NCBI RefSeq assembly: GCF_002399615.1
Contig: NZ_DHDZ01000033.1
Location: 223,749 to 249,969, forward strand
Reading direction: 5' to 3'
DNA from: Pedobacter sp. UBA4863
Lineage (GTDB): Bacteria > Bacteroidota > Bacteroidia > Sphingobacteriales > Sphingobacteriaceae
Length of the DNA stretch: 26,221 nt
Part shown: one piece after another, positions 6,408 through 14,073 of the stretch
How the letters are laid out: the number at the start of each line of letters is the position of its first letter
Numbering within the stretch: the stretch's first letter is position 1
Notes under the pieces: generated by a model
What the model saw: only the letters and a program-made list of their open reading frames with translations
Told to the model about the DNA's origin: nothing
Databases searched by the model: none
Made by a program: the position numbers and the translations under genes

Positions 6408-7553
6408 TTATTTTGTTACTAATTCGCTTGCAAACATCCTGGTAAGCTTATCCGTTTTTAAATAATCTTGCAGTGTTGGATGATGGACAAACTCCATCTT
6501 TTCCATACAGGTCTCAATTACATCGCTCATTTCTAAAAAACCAATTTTATCTTTTAAAAATGCATCTACCACTATTTCGTTGGCGGCATTTAAGATGCAT
6601 GGCATATTCCCGGCCTTTTCCATGGCAATATAAGCAAGCTCAAGGTTACGAAAACTTTTTGTATCTGCCTTAGAAAATGTAAATTCTGGATATTTTAAAA
6701 AGCTAAAACGCTCGAAATCTGTTTTTAATCTTTTAGGATAAGCTAGTGCATAATGAATGGGCAGTTTCATGTCTGGCAAGCCCATTTGTGCTTTGATAGA
6801 ACCATCGGTAAATTGCACCATAGAATGAATTATTGATTGTGGGTGTACTACCACTTCTATTTGTGCAGGGTTTAAATTAAACAGCCATTTGGCCTCAATA
6901 GCTTCTAAACCTTTGTTCATTAGAGAAGCCGAATCGATGGTGATTTTGGCCCCCATTACCCAATTGGGATGTTTCAATGCCTCCTGTTTAGTTACCGTAG
7001 CTAAGAAATTTCGATCTTTTCCCCTAAATGGGCCGCCCGAAGCGGTTAATAAGATTTTCTCGATTTCGTTTTGTTCTTCGCCAACCAAGCACTGAAAAAT
7101 TGCGGAATGCTCAGAATCTACCGGAATAATTTTTACCTGGTGCTGCTTGGCCAGGCCCATTACCAACTCTCCGGCTACCACCAAGGTTTCTTTATTGGCT
7201 AGGCCGATGTCTTTCTTGGCTTCTATAGCAGCTAAAGTAGGCTTTAAACCCACAGACCCCATTACAGCAGTTAAAACAAGTTGGGTTTGTGGCAATTGCA
7301 CAGCAGCAATTAATCCTTCTTCGCCAGCAATTACTTGCGTATGTGGCAAAGCCGATTTTACTTGCTGATATAGGCTTTCATTACCAATTACCACCAACTC
7401 TGGCTTAAATTCCAAAGCCTGTGCAATTAATAAATCAGCGTTGTGTTGTGCTGTTAAGGCATCAATTTTGTACAAAGTTGGGTTTGCACGCACTACTTCT
7501 AGTGCTTGCGTTCCTATTGAACCTGTTGAGCCTAATATGGAGATATGTTTCAA
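6408..7553 (-). CDS. dxr: 1-deoxy-D-xylulose 5-phosphate reductoisomerase
   Basis: 381 aa, normal for Dxr. It converts DXP to MEP with NADPH, the first committed step of the non-mevalonate isoprenoid pathway. NADPH-binding GSTGSIG is at residues 8-14. Metal and substrate residues are in PVDSEHSAIFQ, SASLMNKGLEAIEA and HPQSIIHSMV. The start codon is TTG (complement of 7551-7553): the first strand HISILG begins at residue 3, exactly as in known Dxr proteins, and no ATG lies close by. The upstream spacer is an ATTG octamer array. It probably forms an operon with rseP and perhaps hscB. Confidence 0.95.
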   Translation of the reverse strand: MKHISILGSTGSIGTQALEVVRANPTLYKIDALTAQHNADLLIAQALEFKPELVVIGNESLYQQVKSALPHTQVIAGEEGLIAAVQLPQTQLVLTAVMGSVGLKPTLAAIEAKKDIGLANKETLVVAGELVMGLAKQHQVKIIPVDSEHSAIFQCLVGEEQNEIEKILLTASGGPFRGKDRNFLATVTKQEALKHPNWVMGAKITIDSASLMNKGLEAIEAKWLFNLNPAQIEVVVHPQSIIHSMVQFTDGSIKAQMGLPDMKLPIHYALAYPKRLKTDFERFSFLKYPEFTFSKADTKSFRNLELAYIAMEKAGNMPCILNAANEIVVDAFLKDKIGFLEMSDVIETCMEKMEFVHHPTLQDYLKTDKLTRMFASELVTK

Positions 7554-7562
7554 ATTTATTTT

Positions 7563-7594
7563 ATTGTTGAATTGTTTTATTGATAGATTGTTTT
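7563..7594. repeat. ATTG octamer array, left of the four-helix-bundle gene
   Basis: Four perfect-phase 8-bp units, each beginning ATTG, at 7563, 7571, 7579 and 7587. The inverse array (CAAT units) lies on the other side of the adjacent gene at 8010-8041. Confidence 0.7.
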
Positions 7595-7608
7595 TGTTAC
7601 AACTACCA

Positions 7609-7986
7609 CTAAATCTTAAGCTTTTCGTTAGTGAAATTAATCAATTGATGTATTTCCTTTGGCAACACTTGTAATGTTTCAAATATCTTGTTGTAATCTT
7701 CTTCGCTTATCAATTTTCTGATCTTCGCTTTCTCATTCCAATCTAAACACTCTTTCACAGAGCCAAAGCTATAGTAATAAAACTTTATTTTATCTTTTTT
7801 ATGATATCTCCCAAAACCTTCAGCAATATTTGCAGATATAGAATCAATAGCATTAATAAATTGCTGTCCTATAGTATGTTTTGCAAAGCCATCCCAACTT
7901 GAAACCAAATCCCAAACCAAATTGCTTAAATGAAATGCCTTCGTGTAAGCTGTAATTTGATTTAGTTGCAGATAATTTTTCTCCAT
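7609..7986 (-). CDS. four-helix-bundle protein (23S rRNA intervening-sequence protein family)
   Basis: 125 aa. The family core is plain: QFINAIDSISANIAEGFGR (second helix), then a KIKFYYYSFGSVKECLDW helix and a final amphipathic helix. The SxxANIAEGFGR motif is the signature of the family that includes proteins encoded in 23S rRNA intervening sequences and the Avd accessory protein of diversity-generating retroelements. Free-standing copies are frequent in Bacteroidota and their function is unknown; some form pentameric or otherwise oligomeric bundles. No reverse transcriptase or variable repeat is nearby. The gene sits between dxr and the GH3 gene and is bracketed by inverted ATTG/CAAT octamer arrays, which may mark it as a separately inserted unit. 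Confidence 0.88.
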   Translation of the reverse strand: MEKNYLQLNQITAYTKAFHLSNLVWDLVSSWDGFAKHTIGQQFINAIDSISANIAEGFGRYHKKDKIKFYYYSFGSVKECLDWNEKAKIRKLISEEDYNKIFETLQVLPKEIHQLINFTNEKLKI

Positions 7987-8009
7987 AATAGTTTACTCTG
8001 GCCAAGCAA

Positions 8010-8041
8010 CAATTTAGCAATCGAACAATTAAACAATATAT
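8010..8041. repeat. CAAT octamer array, right of the four-helix-bundle gene
   Basis: Four perfect-phase 8-bp units, each beginning CAAT, at 8010, 8018, 8026 and 8034: the inverse of the array at 7563-7594. The array runs over the GH3 stop codon (8029-8031), so the last codons of that gene are encoded by repeat. Confidence 0.7.
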
Positions 8042-9528
8042 TCCTCTAACCCCTCCGCAATCTTTCTATCATTACTTAATCTTGGCACTTTATTCTGGCC
8101 GCCTAATTTACCCTGCGCTTTCATGTAATTTACAAAAGTGTCTTTAGCCAAAGGTGTTATCTTTAAAGGTTGAAGGATATTCCCTTCAATTAAATCAAAG
8201 TAGTAAATATTTTTTTGCTGTAAAGCTTTATCTACTTTTAGTGCAAATGTTTTTAGATCTGATGGTTCTTTAGCAAACTCTACCAACCACTCATGATAAG
8301 GTAACTCGCCATTCGGTGCATTTACCTGTGGAGCCACGGTAAATTCTGTAATTTCTACGCCTTCTTGGTTAGCTACCGATAATAAAGCATGTTCTACTTC
8401 CTCTGCAATTACATGTTCGCCAAAGGCAGAAATAAAATGCTTTATCCTACCTGTTACCAAAATTTTGTAAGGATTTAAAGAAACGAATTTTACCGTATCG
8501 CCAATGCTATAGCCCCATAAACCCGCATTGGTGTTTAAAATGAGTGCGTAGTTTTTGTCTAGTTCAACTTCTGCCAAACTTAAACGCGTAGGTTTCTCAT
8601 TGTAATATTCTTCTGCCGGAATAAACTCGTAAAACATTCCCGCATTGGCCAAGAGCAATAACCCTTTATCGGTTTGACTATCTTGGTAAGCAATAAAACC
8701 TTCTGAAGCTGGATAAGTTTCTATGGCGGCTATTTTTTTGCCAATACTAGTTTCTATTTTAGCCCTGTAGGGTTCGTAGTTTACGCCGCCGTAAACAAAA
8801 AGTTCAAAGTTTTTAAAGATGTCCTTGATTTTCTTACCTCCCGACTTTTCGGTAAGCTTATCGAAATACATTTGGACCCAAGGCGGAATACCAGAAATTA
8901 ACCTCATGTCTGCCTTGATGGTTTCATCTACAATGGCATCAACTTTTCGCTCCCAATCTTCAATACAATTGGTTTCGTAACTAGGCATTCTGTTTTTCTG
9001 CAAATAGGCTGGCACTAAATGCGCTACAATTCCCGAAAGTCGGCCTACATTAATCCCATTCTTTTTTGTTAAAACCGGACTGCCTTGCAAAAAAATAACC
9101 TTTCCATCTACAAAACTGGCATTTCCTGTTTCGTGGATATAGGTTAATAGTGCATTTCTGGCAGCTTTTACATGCGCCGGCATAGATTGCTTAGATATAG
9201 GAATATATTTTACACCAGATGTGGTACCCGATGTTTTGGCAAGATAGACTGGTTTGGCTTTCCATAAAATATCTGGTTCGCCAGCTACTACCCGATCAAT
9301 ATACGGACGTAAATCTTCGTAATCTCTTATCGGTACGTGCGCTTTAAAGTCTTCGTAATTTTTAATGGCAGAGAATTGATGGTCAGCACCAAAAACGGTG
9401 GCCGTTGCTTCTTTAACTAGCTGTTTTAAAACCTTTTCTTGGGCTGCAACAGCATTAAATTTCCATTTTTCAATGTCTTTAACAACAAACCATGCAAATA
9501 CCTTACTTAATACTGATTTTAATCCCAT
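8029..9528 (-). CDS. GH3 auxin-responsive promoter family protein (acyl-adenylating)
   Basis: 499 aa, family-typical. GH3 enzymes belong to the ANL adenylate-forming superfamily; plant members conjugate jasmonate or auxin to amino acids, while the bacterial substrate is generally unknown. The nucleotide-binding motif TSGTTSG is at residues 99-105 (YLAKTSGTTSGVKYIPIS). Other landmarks are GGVNYEPY, ETYPASEGF (aromatic and Glu near the active site), LWGYSIGDTVKF and the hinge-to-C-domain segment VTGRIKHFISAFGEHV. No signal peptide. Its final codons lie inside an octamer repeat, so the C-terminus (YIV) may have been re-made by repeat insertion. Confidence 0.9.
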   Translation of the reverse strand: MGLKSVLSKVFAWFVVKDIEKWKFNAVAAQEKVLKQLVKEATATVFGADHQFSAIKNYEDFKAHVPIRDYEDLRPYIDRVVAGEPDILWKAKPVYLAKTSGTTSGVKYIPISKQSMPAHVKAARNALLTYIHETGNASFVDGKVIFLQGSPVLTKKNGINVGRLSGIVAHLVPAYLQKNRMPSYETNCIEDWERKVDAIVDETIKADMRLISGIPPWVQMYFDKLTEKSGGKKIKDIFKNFELFVYGGVNYEPYRAKIETSIGKKIAAIETYPASEGFIAYQDSQTDKGLLLLANAGMFYEFIPAEEYYNEKPTRLSLAEVELDKNYALILNTNAGLWGYSIGDTVKFVSLNPYKILVTGRIKHFISAFGEHVIAEEVEHALLSVANQEGVEITEFTVAPQVNAPNGELPYHEWLVEFAKEPSDLKTFALKVDKALQQKNIYYFDLIEGNILQPLKITPLAKDTFVNYMKAQGKLGGQNKVPRLSNDRKIAEGLEEYIV

Positions 9529-9639
9529 AATACTCCTAACCTCCCGATAAATAGGGACAGGCCCTACAAGGGCTTTTCTTTGCTATCGTTAATACTTGAA
9601 AAGTTTATTCTACACATAAAATTAAGTTTCCTTTAGGGG

Positions 9640-10515
9640 TTACATAATATTATGAATGATATCTGGGTGCTCATCGCCTTTGTATTCGCTCATAATTTTA
9701 CGGTAAGCAACCGCAAAAAAAGCAGTAGTAAATGGCACAATTACAAACGAGCTAAAAATCACCACAATTAACGAGCTATACTGACTAATATCGTAATCTA
9801 AAAATAGGTTTACCAATCTAAAACCCATTAAAATTACAATATAAAAGAAACCAAAAACAATGGCCTGTACCGTTACTAAGCCTAATAAAATCATCAATAG
9901 CTTAATAAAGTTCCCTTTAGTTGTGGCCAAACTTAGTTTAATAGATTCGAAAGGAGAACTGTGTTTGTCTATAATAAAAAACGGAAAAAAAATAATTCTC
10001 ACAAAAGTAAAGAAGATACTTAGCACAGCCACACCAACCGCCACATTTACAATAATTTTACCTGTTTCTGCGTAACCATTAATTATGCCTTGATTTACCA
10101 ACAATTTCAACAATACATCTAGCAAATATAAGACTGGCATAAGCAAAATGCCTACAAAAAATATACTCAACCCAAAGTAAACTGCCGCAATTAAAAACTT
10201 TATAATTTCAGTTCTTGTTGGCAGTGTTTCAATAATTTGAATATCGGCATTCGCTGTGTCCAAAAGCTTAAAGATATATTTAATCATGCACAATTCTACC
10301 ACGCAATAACTCAATATAAAAATCAACAACATTACGGTTCTAATTCCCAAATTTAGCTCTTCCATAAAAAAAGCCATAAAGGTAGATGTGGATGCCGTTA
10401 AAAAAATGAGGAAACAAAGCGTAGCAATAGAAAAGTAATTTTCTTTGGTTACTTTCCATGCCTGCATAATTACATCTGTTACCGCAAAAGTACTCTCTTT
10501 TAAGTAGTTAATCAT
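9640..10515 (-). CDS. multi-pass membrane protein of unknown function
   Basis: 291 aa with about six hydrophobic segments (roughly residues 28-48, 60-80, 107-132, 155-178, 200-225 and 243-270 counted from the chosen start). The soluble N-terminus NYLKESTFAVTDVIMQAWKVTKEN and the internal SPFESIKLSLATTKGNF element resemble the wide group of Bacteroidota and Firmicutes membrane proteins with repeated glycerophosphodiester-phosphodiesterase-like or DUF975-like membrane domains, but I cannot assign it. I start at ATG 10515; an upstream TTG in frame (10563) would run through the heptamer array at 10520-10554 and is unlikely. Confidence 0.75.
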   Translation of the reverse strand: MINYLKESTFAVTDVIMQAWKVTKENYFSIATLCFLIFLTASTSTFMAFFMEELNLGIRTVMLLIFILSYCVVELCMIKYIFKLLDTANADIQIIETLPTRTEIIKFLIAAVYFGLSIFFVGILLMPVLYLLDVLLKLLVNQGIINGYAETGKIIVNVAVGVAVLSIFFTFVRIIFFPFFIIDKHSSPFESIKLSLATTKGNFIKLLMILLGLVTVQAIVFGFFYIVILMGFRLVNLFLDYDISQYSSLIVVIFSSFVIVPFTTAFFAVAYRKIMSEYKGDEHPDIIHNIM

Positions 10516-10519
10516 TGTT

Positions 10520-10554
10520 TTAGATATGTGATTTGAGTATTGAGATATGAGACT
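10520..10554. repeat. heptamer array upstream of the membrane-protein gene
   Basis: Five in-phase 7-bp units (TTAGATA, TGTGATT, then TGAGTAT-like units) directly upstream of the ATG at 10515. The rest of the spacer to 10621 is AT-rich with no recognisable element. Confidence 0.65.
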
Positions 10555-10621
10555 AAATCCCAACTACATCTATCAATTTTTGATTATTTATTTACTATAA
10601 TTCACTCCTGTTCTTTGCTCC

Positions 10622-11593
10622 TTAGTCCTTACTGTTCAACAAAACTCGTTTCACAAAATCTTGCATAAAACCTAGGCCATATGCCGTTAACTGGATGAAG
10701 GATGCTATTACACTCAAAAATGCAATTTTTATTGATTTGTTGGCCTGCCAAGCATGAAAAAATATCAACAAAAAGTATAAGAGTACAAAGAAATTACAAA
10801 TGTAGGCTAATGGCTTGAAAAAGATATTACAAAGGATAGTAAAGCTCAATCCGAGGGTAAAAATTGCCGGAAAAAAATGTACTATTTTTAACTCGGAAGG
10901 GAAATGTTTGTAAATATTGATGCGTGCCCTTCCAAAAAAATGCAATTGCTTATAAAACTGGGTAAAACTTGTACGGCGCTTATGGTAAACTTTTGCTGTT
11001 GGAATTAAACCTATTTTAAACCCATTTTCGTGAATACGGATACTATATTCAATATCTTCGCCCAACCTAGTGAGGATAAAACCTCCAACTTTCTCGTAAA
11101 CTTCTCTAGAAAGCCCCATGTTAAAGCTACGTGGATGAAATTGGCCGATATGCTTCTTATTGCCACGAATGCCGCCTGTGGTAAAAGGCGATGTCATGGC
11201 GTAACTAATGGCCTTTTGTACAGGCGTAAAGCTTTCGTGTGCTGCATCAGGTCCCCCAAAAGCATCTAGCTGATGTTCGTAAAGGTAATCTTTAACAATT
11301 TCAAGGTAATCGGCAGGCACTAAAATATCTGAATCGAAGATGATGAAATAATCGCCTTTGGCACGCTCAAATCCAAAATTTCTTGAAAAGCCTTGTCCAG
11401 AGTTTTCTTTGAAAAAGTACTTTACATCGAGTTTATTCTCGAAACTAGCCACAATTTCTTTGGCATCATTAACTGATCCGTCTTCAATCACCAATACCTC
11501 AAACTGCATATAAGTTTGCTTGCACAAAGTGGCTAACAGTTCTTTAATTTCCTGCGGACGGTTGTATAAAGGGATAATTATTGAAAAAAACAT
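10622..11593 (-). CDS. family 2 glycosyltransferase with C-terminal membrane segments
   Basis: 323 aa. The N-terminal GT-A domain opens with FFSIIIPLYNRPQEIKELL, followed by FEVLVIEDGS (nucleotide-sugar binding) and YFIIFDSDILVP, whose DSD is the metal-binding DxD. LGEDIEYSIRI supplies the acidic catalytic-base region (E-D). After about residue 225 come two to three hydrophobic helices (IFTLGLSFTILCNIFF and ICNFFVLLYFLLIFF), so it is membrane-attached with the catalytic domain cytosolic. Substrate unknown. It lies downstream of a second GT2 gene in the same direction, with a self-complementary heptamer spacer between them. Confidence 0.9.
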   Translation of the reverse strand: MFFSIIIPLYNRPQEIKELLATLCKQTYMQFEVLVIEDGSVNDAKEIVASFENKLDVKYFFKENSGQGFSRNFGFERAKGDYFIIFDSDILVPADYLEIVKDYLYEHQLDAFGGPDAAHESFTPVQKAISYAMTSPFTTGGIRGNKKHIGQFHPRSFNMGLSREVYEKVGGFILTRLGEDIEYSIRIHENGFKIGLIPTAKVYHKRRTSFTQFYKQLHFFGRARINIYKHFPSELKIVHFFPAIFTLGLSFTILCNIFFKPLAYICNFFVLLYFLLIFFHAWQANKSIKIAFLSVIASFIQLTAYGLGFMQDFVKRVLLNSKD

Positions 11594-11601
11594 TTCTTGA
11601 G

Positions 11602-11660
11602 GCTGAAAGCCGAAAAGACCAAAGACAAAGCGCTTTAAGCTTTAAGCTTTAGTCTTTAGG
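11602..11660. repeat. self-complementary heptamer array between the two glycosyltransferase genes
   Basis: Units GCTGAAA, GCCGAAA, AGACCAA and AGACAAA (11602-11629) are followed by CTTTAAG twice, CTTTAGT and CTTTAGG (11633-11660), all in 7-bp phase. The two halves are roughly complementary and meet at a GCGC centre, so the spacer can form a hairpin with several registers. Confidence 0.8.
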
Positions 11661-11661
11661 C

Positions 11662-12612
11662 TCAATTAATTTCCTTTTCTATTAAATACTGATTTCTTTC
11701 TGGTGCATTACGACCAACCAATTCGGCCACAAAGCCTGCTAAAAACATTTGCGAACCTACAATAATAGCCACTAAAGCCAAGTAAAACAAAGGCTGATCT
11801 GTTGAGTTACGATATGGTAAGTTGTTCCAGATAAGCACTTGTTTTTCTACCATAATGTAAATAGCCATGATGATACCCACGAAAAAGCTCAATACGCCTA
11901 GAGAGCCAAAGAAGTGCATGGGGCGTTTACCAAATTTGCCCACAAAGAAAATAGACATCAGGTCTAAAAACCCATTGATAAACCTGCTTAAGCCAAATTT
12001 GGTTACACCATATTTACGAGCTCGATGCGCTACCACCTGCTCTCCTATTTTCTTAAAACCTGCCCATTTGGCCAGCACAGGCATATAACGGTGCATTTCG
12101 CCATAAACTTCTATGGTTTTCACCACATCATGGCGATAGGCTTTTAAACCGCAGTTAAAATCGTTAAGCTTAATACCACTCATTTTACGCGTAGCAGCAT
12201 TAAACAATTTGGTAGGAATAGTTTTAGTAATGGGGTCGTAGCGCTTTTTCTTCCATCCCGAAACTACATCGTATCCTTCGTCTTTAATACGGCTGTAAAG
12301 TACTGGTATCTCGTCTGGGCTGTCTTGTAAATCGGCATCCATGGTAATCACCACATCGCCCTGCGCTGCAGCAAAACCTACATTTAAAGCGGCAGATTTA
12401 CCATAGTTGCGTCTAAATTTGATTGCTCTGATACTCGCAAATTTTTCTTTAAGCTCTGTAATTATCTGCCAAGAACGGTCGGTGCTTCCGTCGTCAACAA
12501 AAATTGCCTCGTAAGAAAAATTATGCTTTTGCATTACATCGTCTATCCAAGCAATTAACTCGGGCAGCGATTCGTCTTCGTTATATAGCGGTATTACAAC
12601 TGATATATCCAT
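11662..12612 (-). CDS. family 2 glycosyltransferase, DPM1/GtrB-like
   Basis: 316 aa. MDISVVIPLYNEDESLPEL, then AIFVDDGSTDRSW and VITMDADLQDSPDEI give the classic GT2 set: nucleotide binding, DDGSTD, and the metal-binding DxD within DADLQD. FNCGLKAYRHDV and HRARKYGVTKFG follow as in polyisoprenyl-phosphate glycosyltransferases. Two C-terminal membrane helices (MHFFGSLGVLSFFVGIIMAIYI and FYLALVAIIVGSQMFLAGF) match GtrB/ArnC/DPM1-like enzymes, which transfer a sugar to undecaprenyl phosphate at the inner leaflet. Downstream flippases are not nearby, so the final glycan is unknown. It is probably in one transcript with the DUF4199 gene upstream, a pairing I recall from related genomes. Confidence 0.92.
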   Translation of the reverse strand: MDISVVIPLYNEDESLPELIAWIDDVMQKHNFSYEAIFVDDGSTDRSWQIITELKEKFASIRAIKFRRNYGKSAALNVGFAAAQGDVVITMDADLQDSPDEIPVLYSRIKDEGYDVVSGWKKKRYDPITKTIPTKLFNAATRKMSGIKLNDFNCGLKAYRHDVVKTIEVYGEMHRYMPVLAKWAGFKKIGEQVVAHRARKYGVTKFGLSRFINGFLDLMSIFFVGKFGKRPMHFFGSLGVLSFFVGIIMAIYIMVEKQVLIWNNLPYRNSTDQPLFYLALVAIIVGSQMFLAGFVAELVGRNAPERNQYLIEKEIN

Positions 12613-12613
12613 T

Positions 12614-12655
12614 TTAGTATTTAGTAGTTAGTATTTAGATGTAAAATCTATACTA
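12614..12655. repeat. heptamer array upstream of the GtrB-like gene
   Basis: Four in-phase units starting TTAG (TTAGTAT, TTAGTAG, TTAGTAT, TTAGATG; 12614-12641), then TAAAATC and TATACTA in the opposite sense. It begins 2 bp from the start codon. Confidence 0.75.
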
Positions 12656-12725
12656 AAAAACAACGTGCAAATTTCATCAATTAAATTGAGATAATTTGCA
12701 CGTTTAAAATATAATTTGACCAAGT

Positions 12726-13307
12726 TTAACTGGCTTCAAATTGTCCGCCATTTTGGTTGGGAAAAGGATTTGGATTATTGCGTTTAAATATTAATGCAAA
12801 AATAACCGCACCAATAAAATACATAATTGCAGAGATACCAAAGCCCATTACTGCCTGGCTAAATGTGGGCGTAAATTGTTGGTCTAAGTTTTCACGAGTT
12901 TTTTCTAAAGCTTTTGCGCTTTCTTCTTCGCCTAAGCCAAATGATTTCATGGTGGCTTCAGATTTTGTCATTACCATCTCTTTCATTTGTTCTGGATAAG
13001 TAGTATCGATGTATTTTCCGAAAAGGATATTGAATACAAACACTAAGCCCATAGCCAATACAAAAGTGACGAAAATAGGCCACAAAGCTTCTCCAAAAGT
13101 CCAATATCCGCCTACTTTTTTTCTCATATCGATACAAAAGAATATGGCAAATGCTAAACCAATTAACAAAGAAATTCCTGCGTACCAGTAAGAGCTCATT
13201 AAGCTTGGTGCTACATACCAGGTTACTAAAAACAACACGATGTTTACGATGCCCCAAATTAATCCGTTTTTTAGAGCCTCATTTTTAATGTTAACTATAT
13301 TTTCCAT
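12726..13307 (-). CDS. DUF4199 domain membrane protein
   Basis: 193 aa. Four membrane helices are evident: about residues 15-32, 39-57, 72-94 and 148-172. The first pair is followed by MRKKVGGYWTFGEALWPIF, and a long charged loop (KEMVMTKSEATMKSFGLGEEESAKALEK) lies between helices 3 and 4. This arrangement is DUF4199, a Bacteroidota family of unknown function often next to a GtrB-like glycosyltransferase, as here. The C-terminus is Asn/Pro-rich and probably cytosolic. Spacing of 18 bp to the upstream acidic-protein gene suggests co-transcription. Confidence 0.85.
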   Translation of the reverse strand: MENIVNIKNEALKNGLIWGIVNIVLFLVTWYVAPSLMSSYWYAGISLLIGLAFAIFFCIDMRKKVGGYWTFGEALWPIFVTFVLAMGLVFVFNILFGKYIDTTYPEQMKEMVMTKSEATMKSFGLGEEESAKALEKTRENLDQQFTPTFSQAVMGFGISAIMYFIGAVIFALIFKRNNPNPFPNQNGGQFEAS

Positions 13308-13325
13308 AATTTAAGTTTGGTTTGG

Positions 13326-14000
13326 TTATCTACTTTGGTTAAAGCTAGTAATTAAACTATATACAGACGCATCAAAAGCTTTATTGTTACTGTATTTTTC
13401 GAAATCTTTAAAAGCTTGCTCTGATGCTGCCGGCTGCAAGAAGAAAGCCATAAACGGTACAAATAGTTCTTCCATTTCTTCTGCCAAATTTAATATCTTC
13501 GCATTTTCGCAAATTTCTTGGATGCTGGTTTCGGCCAGTTGCTGGTTACTGATCAAATCTTCATAGATATGGAATTCGTCTTGGAACTCATCTTCATCCA
13601 CCAATAAAAATTCCTTTAAAAAATCTTCTAGTTCTGGTTTAATTTGCTCATCGTGGCACTCGTTAATATACAACAACAAGTTTAACAGTTCTGTACCCCT
13701 ATCAATGGTTTTATCCTCAATGGCTTCCCATTCTTTAGAGTCTAGATAATCAGCTTCTAGCTTGTTTACATCGCTGGTAAAGAAGTTAATCATCAATAAA
13801 TCGAAGAAAGTTTCTCTCAATTCTTCGAACTTTGGATATTCGTCGAAAACCTCATCAAACTGCGCTACTTTATCCATAAAATCAGCGTCTGCTTCAAAAA
13901 CTCCCAACAGTTTATGCGTAAGTTCTATACTTGCTATTTTGTTTACTTCGCCATATTTGGCTACCGAAGCTGTTAATGTCTTTTTTACTATACTGTTCAT
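13326..14000 (-). CDS. acidic all-helical hypothetical protein, 224 aa
   Basis: No signal peptide or membrane helix. Sequence is rich in Glu, Asp, Leu and Phe with long predicted helices (ELTHKLLGVFEADADFMDKV, EELRETFFDLLMINFF, DFLKEFLLVDEDEFQDEFHIYEDLI), so a cytosolic helical-repeat-like fold is likely. I do not recognise a family. It sits 18 bp upstream of the DUF4199 gene and downstream of the pseudo-dihydroorotase, with a heptamer-filled spacer on that side. The intact frame and compact neighbours support a real gene. Confidence 0.8.
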   Translation of the reverse strand: MNSIVKKTLTASVAKYGEVNKIASIELTHKLLGVFEADADFMDKVAQFDEVFDEYPKFEELRETFFDLLMINFFTSDVNKLEADYLDSKEWEAIEDKTIDRGTELLNLLLYINECHDEQIKPELEDFLKEFLLVDEDEFQDEFHIYEDLISNQQLAETSIQEICENAKILNLAEEMEELFVPFMAFFLQPAASEQAFKDFEKYSNNKAFDASVYSLITSFNQSR

Positions 14001-14016
14001 ATTTTAGTTTTTTGAT

Positions 14017-14072
14017 GCTAGTTGTTCGTTTCTCGTTGCCTAACTACTAACGATTAACGGCGACGACCAACA
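14017..14072. repeat. self-complementary heptamer array
   Basis: Three units ending GTT (GCTAGTT, GTTCGTT, TCTCGTT; 14017-14037) run directly into three ending TAAC (GCCTAAC, TACTAAC, GATTAAC; 14038-14058) and then GGCGACG and ACCAACA. All eight keep strict 7-bp phase. It fills the spacer between the pseudo-dihydroorotase stop and the acidic protein's start. Confidence 0.8.
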
Positions 14073-14073
14073 A

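Noticed and set aside
9561..9573. GCCCT-ACA-AGGGC hairpin followed by TTTT as a terminator
   Set aside because: The T-run is on the plus strand, where no gene ends; it does not serve the flanking minus-strand genes.
10516..10563. TTG start at 10563 for the membrane protein
   Set aside because: The extra 16 residues would be translated from a heptamer repeat array; ATG 10515 gives a normal N-terminus.
4907..14072. Heptamer arrays as CRISPR or phage-type repeats
   Set aside because: Units are 7 bp with no spacers of constant size, and no cas genes are present.
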